Position numbers and translations under genes: made by a program. A stretch of DNA of 24,324 nucleotides, from assembly GCA_022615295.1 (NCBI GenBank), contig JAKEHF010000221.1:1-24324 (forward strand), in the 5' to 3' direction. Under the pieces are notes generated by a model. The model was not told where the DNA came from and searched no databases. It saw nothing but the letters and a program-made list of their open reading frames with translations. Source of the stretch: Actinomycetota bacterium. Its GTDB lineage: Bacteria; Actinomycetota; Acidimicrobiia; Spongiisociales; ZC4RG35. This document shows, in pieces, positions 1 to 7,449 of this stretch (position 1 is the first letter of the stretch; each line of letters starts with the position of its first letter).

Positions 1-172
1 CGCAGAGATAGACGAGGCCACGGAGGAGGTCGTAACGCCAGCGGGTCGGATAGGAGAAGCGGGTCCAGGCTGGGTCGACCACCTCGCCGGTCGAGAGCCG
101 GACCACCGTCTCGGGCTTCCCGGTGAGGTCCTTCATCACCTGCCACCGGATCGACGGATCCGAGTCGAGCAG
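1..172 (-). pseudogene. Remnant of a squalene-cyclase-like/prenyltransferase-repeat protein, internally deleted
   Basis: Reading the minus strand from 172 to the window edge gives an open frame of 57 codons. It begins LLDSDPSIRWQVMKDL and soon continues to FSYPTRWRYDLLRGLVYL. From memory, the first motif is typical of the N-terminus and the second of the C-terminal third of a family of actinobacterial proteins of about 300 residues related to prenyltransferase/squalene-oxidase repeats. Here they are only about 25 residues apart, so most of the middle seems to be missing. A TAG at 173-175 lies directly before the conserved start region. The only in-frame starts are a GTG at 139 and the adjacent ATG at 136, inside the motif. 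It is most likely a decayed gene; a short, genuinely divergent protein running off the window is the alternative. Family assignment rests on recognition of motifs only. Confidence 0.45.
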
Positions 173-217
173 CTACGTCACTACATCCATGTGATCTCGA
201 TGGACCACCGTCGGTGG

Positions 218-1060
218 TCAGGTCTCCCCTTCGGCGGGCTGGCGTTGCCGACGGGGCCCTCGCGAGCGTCCGGCGGCCGGCTCCCACTTGAACAGCCGTA
301 TGGCGAGGAGGGTGGCGGCCACACCCCAGGCGAGCATGAGCCCCAGCTCGGGCCAGTGGAACTGGGCACCGGTCAGATTGGGATCGAAGGCGTCACGGAA
401 GGCCACGGCGAAGGCCTTCAGCGGGAAGATCGACCCGGCGACCTCCATCCATGCCGGTGGGTCCTCGATGGGGATGAAGATGTCCGAGATGAAGGCGATG
501 GGGAGCAGGGTGGCGTTGGTGATGGCCGGGGCGGCCTCGCCGCTGGGGGAGAGGGCGGCCACCAGCATTCCCAGGGCGGAGAAACAGCCCACACCGACGA
601 GGAATGTCACGATGGCTGAGGGGAGGGTCCGGGGGTAGACCTGGATTCCGTAGAAGATGACACCGACCAGCATCATCAAGACGAGGGCGATAAAGGCGAG
701 ATAGATCGCCGACACCACTCTCCCTGTCAGATAGGCCCACGGTGGGATCGGTGTCCCCCTGATGCGCTTGAGGATCAGGCCATCCCGGGCGATGGCGGTC
801 CCGATCGCCAGGTTGGTGTACGAGGCCGACATCGCGGCGAACACGGCCAGACCCGGGGTGTAGTACTGGGCGGTGGTTATCCCGTAGGCCTCGATCGTTT
901 CATTCCCGAAAAGGGCGGTGAACAGGACCAGCAACAGGAGGGGGAAGACGATGGTGAAGAAGGCGGCGATCGGGGTCCGCCAGAAGATCTTGTTCTGATA
1001 GCGGAACTGATGCCACACCATCTGGCCGACGGTTGGTCTGGTGGGGGTGTCAGCCGTCAC
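218..1060 (-). CDS. ABC-2 type transporter permease
   Basis: Integral membrane subunit of an ABC exporter, 280 residues, with about six hydrophobic segments: near residues 32-52, 68-90, 110-135, 145-170, 175-195 and 236-255. The order is cytoplasmic N-terminus, an ABC-2 transport domain and a basic C-terminal tail, as in DrrB-like daunorubicin/multidrug permeases. The start is a GTG at 1058-1060 that lies inside the last codons of the ATPase gene (11-nt overlap), so the pair is one operon and probably translationally coupled. It should pair with the upstream ATPase as a two-plus-two exporter. The substrate (drug, lipid or polysaccharide) cannot be told from sequence. A remnant gene follows downstream and no terminator-like hairpin with a T-run is visible. 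Confidence 0.9.
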   Translation of the reverse strand: MTADTPTRPTVGQMVWHQFRYQNKIFWRTPIAAFFTIVFPLLLLVLFTALFGNETIEAYGITTAQYYTPGLAVFAAMSASYTNLAIGTAIARDGLILKRIRGTPIPPWAYLTGRVVSAIYLAFIALVLMMLVGVIFYGIQVYPRTLPSAIVTFLVGVGCFSALGMLVAALSPSGEAAPAITNATLLPIAFISDIFIPIEDPPAWMEVAGSIFPLKAFAVAFRDAFDPNLTGAQFHWPELGLMLAWGVAATLLAIRLFKWEPAAGRSRGPRRQRQPAEGET

Positions 1061-1943
1061 CGGTCAGCTCCAGATACACGTCCTCCAAGGAGGGCCGGTC
1101 CACTTCGAGATGCTCCAGCTCCAGGCCGCGGCTCACCGCCCACGAGGTGAGGTCGTGGAGCGTCCTCGTCGGGGAGCTCGCCTCCACCGTCACCGTGCCG
1201 TCGCTGACTACGGCTCCGGCGACAGGGAGCTGCTCTGGCGTCACCCCGGTGGGCAGGGCGAACCGGACCAGTGTCCTCCCGTCGGCCCGTCCCCCGATGG
1301 TCTCCGGGGTGCCCTCGGCGATGATCCTGCCTCGGGCGATGACCGCGATCCGGTCGGCCAGGTGCTGGGCCTCGTCCATGTAATGCGTGGTGAGGAGGAT
1401 GGTCTTTCCCAGGGCGGTCAGGTTCTCCAGGATCCCCCAGGCCTGGCGGCGCGCCGAGGGGTCGAACCCGGTGGTGGGCTCGTCGAGGAAGATCAGGTCG
1501 GGATCACCCACCAGACCGAGGGCAAGTTCGAGCCGCCGCTGCTGGCCGCCGGACAAGGTCTTGATTCGGGCGCCCGCCTTCTCTCCGAGCCCGACGAGAT
1601 CGATCAGCTCCCCGGTGCTCCTCCGTTTCGGGTACATGCCGCCGTAGATATCGAGGGCCTCGCGGACCGTCAGGTCCCGCTCCACCGAGCCTTCCTGGAG
1701 CACGATCCCGATCCGCTCCCGGTAATCCCGTCCCCCCTTGTCGGGTCGGAACCCGAGGACGGAGATCTCGCCACTGGTCGGAGCTCGATGACCCTCGAGG
1801 ATCTCGACGGTGGTGGTCTTGCCGGCGCCGTTGGGGCCAAGCAGGGCGAAGACCTCGCCCTCTTCGATCCTCAGACTCACCCCGTCGACTGCGGTCACCT
1901 CCCCGTAACGCTTCACCAGACCGGTGACTTGGATCGCCGCCAT
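1050..1943 (-). CDS. ABC transporter ATP-binding protein (DrrA-like exporter ATPase)
   Basis: Cytoplasmic nucleotide-binding subunit of the exporter, 297 residues. All ATPase motifs are present: Walker A GPNGAGKT at residues 36-43, Q-loop Gln83, signature LSGGQ at 130-134, Walker B LIFLDEPT at 150-157 and switch His187. The region after about residue 215 is the C-terminal extension common in DrrA-type ATPases, ending in a LEDVYLELTG motif. That motif is characteristic of the drug/lipid exporter branch. It starts with ATG at 1943 and is the first gene of a two-gene operon with the ABC-2 permease. The 143-bp region upstream, shared with a divergent lipoprotein gene, contains a perfect palindrome that may control one or both. 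Substrate unknown. Confidence 0.93.
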   Translation of the reverse strand: MAAIQVTGLVKRYGEVTAVDGVSLRIEEGEVFALLGPNGAGKTTTVEILEGHRAPTSGEISVLGFRPDKGGRDYRERIGIVLQEGSVERDLTVREALDIYGGMYPKRRSTGELIDLVGLGEKAGARIKTLSGGQQRRLELALGLVGDPDLIFLDEPTTGFDPSARRQAWGILENLTALGKTILLTTHYMDEAQHLADRIAVIARGRIIAEGTPETIGGRADGRTLVRFALPTGVTPEQLPVAGAVVSDGTVTVEASSPTRTLHDLTSWAVSRGLELEHLEVDRPSLEDVYLELTGDG

Positions 1944-2007
1944 CGCCCGATTCTAAGCAGGTTCGTCCTGGGGAGCCCAGCCGCGTTCTGGGCAGAGTTG
2001 TGCCCCC

Positions 2008-2023
2008 TGTGGGGTACCCCACA
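2008..2023. promoter_or_regulatory. Perfect 16-bp palindrome in a divergent intergenic region
   Basis: TGTGGGGTACCCCACA is its own exact reverse complement. It lies 64 bp upstream of the ABC ATPase start and 63 bp upstream of the lipoprotein start, almost midway. This size, symmetry and placement are what a dimeric repressor or activator site would look like. No regulator gene is adjacent, so the cognate factor is unknown. A GTTGTG at 1998-2003 repeats one half-site with the CACAAC at 2020-2025. Confidence 0.5.
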
Positions 2024-2041
2024 ACCTGAGGTTTGCGGTTT

Positions 2042-2084
2042 CGGGGCTCAATCGCCCCGTCGCCCGAGTCGATCTTTGGATCGA
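2042..2084 (+). promoter_or_regulatory. Two small hairpins in the leader of the lipoprotein gene
   Basis: CGGGGC (2042-2047) pairs with GCCCCG (2054-2059) across a 6-nt loop. TCGATC (2069-2074) pairs with GATCGA (2079-2084) across a TTTG loop. The second ends two bases before the ATG at 2087, and there is no clear Shine-Dalgarno between them. In the transcript they could limit ribosome access or mark a leaderless or upstream-initiated gene. Regulatory function is inference only. Confidence 0.3.
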
Positions 2085-2086
2085 GC

Positions 2087-4153
2087 ATGAGAACGAGAAC
2101 GTTCCCCCTTTTGATGGTGTTGGCGGTGATCACCGCCGCCTGCACCGGCACGTCCACGACGTCGACCGTCGACCCGCCGGTGACGACCTCACCGCAGACG
2201 AGTTCGTCGCTTCCGGAGCCCACACCTGTCGAGGCTCCCCCCGGAGTGATCTGGGAAGCGGTCCAGATCGACGCCACCGGGGAGCTCGTCGTGAGCACTA
2301 TCAGACCCACACTGGATGGGTGGATCGCCGCCGCCAACCGCATCTCATCCGACCGCTCCGCGGTCCCGTTGGTGATGACCTCGCCCGACGGTCTGACCTG
2401 GACCGAGCACGCCTTGCCCGCTCCCAACGACCGCACCTACGTCACCGACGTGACCATGGGTCCCTCCGGCTACGTCGCGGTGGGATCTGCGGGAACGGGC
2501 TGTCTCGAGTTCTGCCCGGCGGGCTTCGGGGTCTCATGGGTCTCGACCGACGGCATGACCTGGGAGCTGTCCACCCCGGCAACCTTCACCGGGCCGGTGC
2601 GGGTCTCGCCGTCGCGTGTCGAGCTGGTCGGTGACCGGTATATGACGGTCGGGAAAGACGAACGTGACGGACCGAACTGGGCCGTCGGGGTGTGGATCTC
2701 GCCCGACGGCATCGGTTGGGAGCGCATCGCCACACTCGACGACCCGGAATGGCCACTCATCCACTTCAGGCTGACTCGTAGCGCCGACGGGTTCCTCATC
2801 GACTCAGTCAAGGGTCTCTGTGGCAGCCCATTCATCAACGCCGATGTCGGCTGGACCTTCGGCTCCTGGGCCGACCAGTCGGTGATGTGGTCGTCGACCG
2901 ACGGGGTCGACTGGCAACCGGTCGACCTGGAAACTCCGGGACTGGTCGATCCGGTGCCTGATGACATCTGCGATGACTTCGTCGCCGCCACCGACAGTGA
3001 CTTGATTTCGGGGACAGCCAGAGAGATCGGAGACATCCTGTTGTGGCAACAACGCGGCGGTGGGACCTGGCGTCTCGACGGAACTTCCTGGATTCCGATC
3101 GACCTGGCCTGGCCGGACACGCTCGGCGCCCCACGCCTGGTGGGAACCGTGGACCGTCTCCTCGCGATCGAGTTCGACTCTTCCGACGTCGGCGTGGTGC
3201 AGCTCTCCACTGCCGTGTCTCCTGACCTCGTGGGTTGGGAGGACTGGTCGGACTATCGGATCCGGCTGGTCGACCTGCTACCCGCTCAAGGGGTGATGTC
3301 CTCGGTCCATGTCGCCGCCACCGAGGACGCCGTGGTGGCCCTGATCGCCGCCGACCTCCCCGGCGTGGGGCGGCTGGGCAGCTATGCGCTGGCGAGCTAT
3401 GCCGGGTCCGTGACCAAGCCACACTGCGAACCGGGACCACAGGCGCTTTGCGCCAGTGTCGACTTCTCCATCGCCACCCTCACCGGGTTGGATCTCTCCG
3501 GCGCCGACTTCACGGGCGCCGACCTCAGTAGCGCCGACCTCAGTGGCGCCGACCTGAGTGGGGCCATCCTCACCGGCGCCGACCTCTCCGGCGCCAATCT
3601 CAGCGGTGCCGACCTGACCGCCGCCGGCCTCAGCCGGGCCACCCTCGAGTTCGCAGACCTGACGGGAACTCGATTGGATCGAGCCGACCTCAGCTTCGCC
3701 TCCCTCCTGTTCACCACTGTGAGCGAGGGGACCACGGCCGCCGGTGCCGTGCTCAGCGAGGCGCGTGATGTCCCACTCGTGCTCGTCGACGACCAGGGGG
3801 TGGTCATAGTGGGGGCCTCCCTGCAGAGCGGTGAGGGTGTGCCCATCGACTTCTCCGGACTCGTGTTGAGGGGTGTGGACTTCGACGGAGACCTCTCCGG
3901 CAGCTCGTTCGTCAACAGCGACCTCACCGACTCGACCTTCGTGTTCGTCACGGTGCAGGGGGCGGACTTCACCGGCGCCATCCTCGGAGGGGTGGAGTTC
4001 AACACGACCGACCTCACCGGGGCCGTGTTCGCTGACGCCGATCTCGGCGGCGTGGTCTGGTTCGGGACGACGTGCCCGGACGGCTTCAAGCTGGAGTACT
4101 ACGGGGGAGACGAGACCACCTGCCTCGATCACCTCGTCGGCGTGGCACCGTGA
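2087..4153 (+). CDS. Lipoprotein with Asp-box-like repeats and C-terminal pentapeptide repeats
   Basis: Secreted, probably lipid-anchored protein of 688 residues. Residues 1-18 are a signal peptide ending in the lipobox ITAAC with Cys19 as the lipidation site; a Thr/Ser/Pro-rich linker follows to about residue 50. Residues 95-280 contain four copies of an S-x-D-G-x-x-W motif (99-105, 153-159, 205-211, 270-276), resembling Asp boxes of sialidase-like beta-propellers. Residues about 461-545 and 588-660 are two blocks of A(D/N)LSG-type pentapeptide repeats, expected to fold as a right-handed beta-helix. The C-terminus has a TTCPDG...TTC pair that could be disulphide-bonded. The frame opens 54 nt earlier at 2033, but ATG 2087 is chosen because the signal peptide begins there. 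The role is unknown; a surface binding or scaffold protein is an inference. It is divergent from the ABC exporter. Confidence 0.85.
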   Translation: MRTRTFPLLMVLAVITAACTGTSTTSTVDPPVTTSPQTSSSLPEPTPVEAPPGVIWEAVQIDATGELVVSTIRPTLDGWIAAANRISSDRSAVPLVMTSPDGLTWTEHALPAPNDRTYVTDVTMGPSGYVAVGSAGTGCLEFCPAGFGVSWVSTDGMTWELSTPATFTGPVRVSPSRVELVGDRYMTVGKDERDGPNWAVGVWISPDGIGWERIATLDDPEWPLIHFRLTRSADGFLIDSVKGLCGSPFINADVGWTFGSWADQSVMWSSTDGVDWQPVDLETPGLVDPVPDDICDDFVAATDSDLISGTAREIGDILLWQQRGGGTWRLDGTSWIPIDLAWPDTLGAPRLVGTVDRLLAIEFDSSDVGVVQLSTAVSPDLVGWEDWSDYRIRLVDLLPAQGVMSSVHVAATEDAVVALIAADLPGVGRLGSYALASYAGSVTKPHCEPGPQALCASVDFSIATLTGLDLSGADFTGADLSSADLSGADLSGAILTGADLSGANLSGADLTAAGLSRATLEFADLTGTRLDRADLSFASLLFTTVSEGTTAAGAVLSEARDVPLVLVDDQGVVIVGASLQSGEGVPIDFSGLVLRGVDFDGDLSGSSFVNSDLTDSTFVFVTVQGADFTGAILGGVEFNTTDLTGAVFADADLGGVVWFGTTCPDGFKLEYYGGDETTCLDHLVGVAP

Positions 4154-4183
4154 TGCCTCCCGCAGCACCACGTCCTCGAGGGT

Positions 4184-5311
4184 TCACGCCGGCGCGAGGC
4201 CAAGACTCTTGAAGAAGGCGTCCACGTCCTCCGCCCAGACACTTGGCTCCTCCATCGCGGCGAAGTGACCACCCCTCCGGGCTTCGGTGTAATGGACGAT
4301 GTTGGCTACACGTTCGGCGACGGCTCGGGGCGGGGCCCACGGCTCGTCGGGCATGCGGAGATAGCCGGTGGGGACGGACACATGACCCGCCCTAATCGGC
4401 TCGGTGGCGAACGTCATCTCGTGATAGATCCTGGTGCTGGAGAGGACACGGTTCGGTAGCCAGTAGAGCATCACGTTGGTGAGGAAGCGGTCCCGGTCGA
4501 AACGTCTCCAGATGTCGTCGTCGTTTCCTGACCAGGACCAGAACTTCTCGAGCACCCAGGCGAGGAGCCCGACCGGGGAGTCCGCCAACCCATAGGAGAG
4601 GGCGTCGGGGCGCAACGCCTGCACGTCGTAGTACCCGAGCCCGTACTCCTCGAATCGGTCCCGCTCCTCACGCCATGCCTGCTCCTCGGCGTCTGGCTCG
4701 ACACCCTCGGGGGGCCGGGGCGATCCGGGTATCAGGTTGATGTGGAGGCCGACCACCGTCTCGGGGTGTCTGCCGGCCATGGCGGGACCGACCACCGACC
4801 CCCCGTCACCACCCTGGACTCCATAGCGGTCATGCCCCAGACCCAGCATGAGCTGGTGGAACCTCTCGGCCATTACACCGCCGTGGACTCCGCGGCGGCG
4901 TGGCGGGTCGGAGAGCCCGAAGCCGGGCAGCGAGGGGACCACCACCTCGTACCCCGAGGAATGGAGCAGCTCCGCCCCATCGATCAGCTCGGAGAACGAT
5001 CCCGGCCAGCCATGGATTGCGATGACCGCCGGTGCTCCGGGTGATGGCCAGGTCACGAAGTGGAATCTCTCGCCCTCCATCTCCATCATGCGATGGTCGA
5101 GCCGGTTCAGCTCGTCCTGCACAGCGAACCAGTCGTACTCGTGCCGCCAGTAGTGGACGAGATCCCGCAGCGTGGCGGCGTCCATGCCCATGTCCCAACC
5201 GGGGTCGAATCCGATCTCGGGCCAACGGACGGCGTCGAGCCGTCTGTGAAGATCGACTATCAGCTCCTCGGGAAAGTCGATGGTGACTGTCTCCAGCCGC
5301 ATCCCGCTCAT
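4184..5311 (-). CDS. Epoxide hydrolase (EHN-type alpha/beta hydrolase)
   Basis: Enzyme of 375 residues that in this family opens epoxides to diols through a covalent ester. The N-terminal EHN domain (residues about 8-90) carries the typical RRLDAVRWPE and YWRHEYDW stretches. The hydrolase core follows with the oxyanion motif HGWPGS (100-105), nucleophile Asp169 in GGDGGS and catalytic His349 in GGHF. Tyr296 (TRIYHE) is a candidate for one of the lid tyrosines. The open frame extends 26 codons further upstream, but ATG 5311 is preferred: it overlaps the TGA of the cyclase gene as ATGA, indicating translational coupling, and it places the EHN domain correctly. It ends 30 bp from the end of the convergent lipoprotein gene. 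The natural substrate is not known; juvenile-hormone-type or lipid epoxides are only family precedents. Confidence 0.92.
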   Translation of the reverse strand: MSGMRLETVTIDFPEELIVDLHRRLDAVRWPEIGFDPGWDMGMDAATLRDLVHYWRHEYDWFAVQDELNRLDHRMMEMEGERFHFVTWPSPGAPAVIAIHGWPGSFSELIDGAELLHSSGYEVVVPSLPGFGLSDPPRRRGVHGGVMAERFHQLMLGLGHDRYGVQGGDGGSVVGPAMAGRHPETVVGLHINLIPGSPRPPEGVEPDAEEQAWREERDRFEEYGLGYYDVQALRPDALSYGLADSPVGLLAWVLEKFWSWSGNDDDIWRRFDRDRFLTNVMLYWLPNRVLSSTRIYHEMTFATEPIRAGHVSVPTGYLRMPDEPWAPPRAVAERVANIVHYTEARRGGHFAAMEEPSVWAEDVDAFFKSLGLAPA

Positions 5312-6690
5312 GCGAGTGCCTGGGAGTTCACCTGGGCTCCTCCGGCGAGGTCCCCTGGTGAATCGGCGACCACAGCGAACACTTGCCATGGCTCGCTGAT
5401 CCCCTTCAGCTGGTGCTGACCACGGTCGTCAAAGACCAGACCACTCCCCGCGACCAGGTCCCGCACCGTCCTCGACACCAGTACCTCACCCGGGCTACCC
5501 AATCCGGCGATTCGGGCGCCGAGATGGACTGCGATACCGGCGATGTCATCACCGACCAGCTCGACCTCGCCGGTGTGCACGCCGGCTCGGATCTCTAGGC
5601 CAAGGGCGACGGCGCCGTTTGCGATCGACCGGGCGGCCCGAACCGCCCGGGCGGGCCCGTCGAACCTGGCGAGAAACCCGTCTCCAGTGGTCACCACCTC
5701 TTGGCCTTTGAACCGAGCAATCTCGGTCCGGACCATTTCTCGGTGACGTCCAAGCAGTCCGCGCCACTCACTGTCACCGAGGGCTTGGGCCGTGTCGGTA
5801 GAGCCAACGATGTCCGTGAAGAGCACCGTGGTGAGGACCCGGGTCGGCTGGCGCGATGGCGGATGACCGGTCACGAACAGCTCGATGGCATCGAGAACTT
5901 CCTCCGCCCCCTCGCCTGCGATCCAGTGGTCCCTCGAGCCGATCTCGACGAGTTTGGCGCCGGGAATCACGGAGACAATCCATCGACCCTCCTCGACGTT
6001 CACGTCGCGGTCTGCGGTCTTGTAGATGCACAGGGTGGGGACCGAGATGGAGGGGAGCACCGACCGGGTGTCGATCTGGGTGTTCATCCGGAGCAGGGTG
6101 ACTGCGTCCTTTGGGGTGGCCCCCAGACGGGCATAACGCGACATCCAGCCCCTGAACGTCGGGTCGTCAAACCGTGACGGAGCCAGTTCCATCATCGTCC
6201 CCGGCTCACCCCAGTGCTCCTCCAGCTCGGCGACCTCGTCCTCACGGGTATCGGGGGTCGGCGCCCACGGATAGTCCTCGGACCAGACCCGTTTCGCATA
6301 GGAGCCGACGAGGATGAGCCGGTCGACACGCTGGGGATGGGTGGCGGCGAACAAGATCGCCATGTTGCCGCCTTCCGAGTGACCGAGGAGGCTGGCGCTC
6401 TCCGAGCCGACCACGTCCATGACCGCCCGCAGGTCGTCCATGCGCACCTCGAGTGTGGGGAGATGCTGTGAAGGGACACGGTCCGACATGCCGGTCCCCC
6501 TCTTGTCGAAGATGATCAGCCTGGTGAACGAGGCGAGCCGCTCGAGGAAAGCGGCCATGGGCGGGTCCTCCCACATGATCTCGATGTTGGAGATCCAGCC
6601 GGGGATGTAGACGAGGTCGTCCGGGCCCTCACCCACCACCTGGAAGGCGATGTTGACATCACCGCTTCGCGCATAGCGGGTCTCCGGCAT
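5308..6690 (-). CDS. Alpha/beta hydrolase fused to a class III adenylate/guanylate cyclase domain
   Basis: Two-domain cytoplasmic protein of 460 residues. Residues 1-275 are an alpha/beta hydrolase with nucleophile elbow GHSEGG (Ser105), a probable acid at Asp227 and His255, so the triad looks intact. Residues 285-440 are a class III nucleotide cyclase with metal-binding Asp293 (LFTDIVGST) and Asp337 (TGDGF). By eye-alignment to mycobacterial Rv1625c, Asp382 and Arg393 match substrate and transition-state residues. The usual substrate-specifying Lys is Val333, and the usual Asn is His389, so nucleotide specificity and activity are uncertain. The family is common in Actinomycetota; the hydrolase half is thought to act as an enzyme or ligand sensor. 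The gene is coupled by an ATGA overlap to the epoxide hydrolase, suggesting a shared substrate or signal. A TAGACT box just upstream suggests near-leaderless transcription. Confidence 0.92.
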   Translation of the reverse strand: MPETRYARSGDVNIAFQVVGEGPDDLVYIPGWISNIEIMWEDPPMAAFLERLASFTRLIIFDKRGTGMSDRVPSQHLPTLEVRMDDLRAVMDVVGSESASLLGHSEGGNMAILFAATHPQRVDRLILVGSYAKRVWSEDYPWAPTPDTREDEVAELEEHWGEPGTMMELAPSRFDDPTFRGWMSRYARLGATPKDAVTLLRMNTQIDTRSVLPSISVPTLCIYKTADRDVNVEEGRWIVSVIPGAKLVEIGSRDHWIAGEGAEEVLDAIELFVTGHPPSRQPTRVLTTVLFTDIVGSTDTAQALGDSEWRGLLGRHREMVRTEIARFKGQEVVTTGDGFLARFDGPARAVRAARSIANGAVALGLEIRAGVHTGEVELVGDDIAGIAVHLGARIAGLGSPGEVLVSRTVRDLVAGSGLVFDDRGQHQLKGISEPWQVFAVVADSPGDLAGGAQVNSQALA

Positions 6691-6699
6691 GGCCGATCG

Positions 6700-6705
6700 A
6701 GTCTA
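6700..6705 (-). promoter_or_regulatory. Possible -10 box for the hydrolase/cyclase gene
   Basis: TAGACT on the minus strand lies 9 nt before the ATG at 6690, which would put the transcription start within 2-3 nt of the start codon (near-leaderless). No convincing -35 is seen. An inverted repeat GGTAA-GGA-TTACC at 6753-6765 lies about 50 bp further upstream. Confidence 0.22.
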
Positions 6706-6803
6706 TTGACAGGCTCAGGAGCCGGGTCGGGGGCGGGGACACCTCCGATCTGGGTAAGGATTACCTCTGGCGATGATGAACTGATCGCACCGTCACCGAC
6801 GGG

Positions 6804-7439
6804 TCATTTGACCGCGACCTTCAGGTGTGTGACCTCCGGCGCTTCGACCACCTCGATCAGCTCGAGTGTGATGGAACTGCCGACGTTGTCGAAGAGTCGC
6901 TCCCCGCTGCCCAGCAGGATCGGGACGATGCTGACCCAAAACTCGTCGATGAGGCCACTTGCCAGGTACTGCTGGATCACGCTGGCACCGCCGCCAATGA
7001 GAACATCTTCCTCACCTGCGCTGGCCCGGGCCCGTTCCAATGCCGAGGCAATGCCATCGGTGACGAAGTAGAAGGTGGTCCCGCCATCCATCTCGAGCGG
7101 CTCTCGCTGGTGGTGGGTGAGTACATAGACCGGCGTGTGCCAAGGAGGATCCTCTCCCCACCATCCCCTCCATTCCACATTCCACGGGCCGCGGATCGGG
7201 CCGAACATGTTGCGGCCCATCACCACCGCGCCATAACCCGACTCCAATTCCCTGGCGACGCGAGTGCTGGCATTGACGATGCCGCCCTCTTCCCCATCTG
7301 CATCCTGGCGGCGTTCGAGCGCGAAGAGCCAGCTGTGCAGGTCCAAGCCGCCGAGGCCCAGGGGATCACGCTCGCTCTGATGGGGGCCTGCCATGTAGCC
7401 GTCTAGCGACATGCTGACGTTGAAGCGGACCTTGCCCAT
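6804..7439 (-). CDS. Dihydrofolate reductase family protein (RibD C-terminal-like)
   Basis: Probable NADPH-dependent reductase of 211 residues with the DHFR/RibD-C fold. Visible motifs are MSLDGYMAG at residues 9-17, VMGRNMFG near 72-79 and the nucleotide-binding loop LIGGGASVIQQYL near 147-159, followed by a typical strand-rich C-terminus. This subfamily is widespread in actinobacteria and usually has no assigned substrate; it is neither the housekeeping folate enzyme nor a complete RibD. The ATG at 7439 lies 10 nt after the end of the Pr6Pr gene, so the two probably share a transcript. The downstream gap (6691-6803) separates it from the cyclase gene. Confidence 0.88.
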   Translation of the reverse strand: MGKVRFNVSMSLDGYMAGPHQSERDPLGLGGLDLHSWLFALERRQDADGEEGGIVNASTRVARELESGYGAVVMGRNMFGPIRGPWNVEWRGWWGEDPPWHTPVYVLTHHQREPLEMDGGTTFYFVTDGIASALERARASAGEEDVLIGGGASVIQQYLASGLIDEFWVSIVPILLGSGERLFDNVGSSITLELIEVVEAPEVTHLKVAVK

Positions 7440-7449
7440 CGGAGCTACC

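Noticed and set aside
1041..2090. Long plus-strand open frame opposite the ABC ATPase
   Set aside because: Antisense shadow with no recognisable domain; the minus strand has all ATPase motifs.
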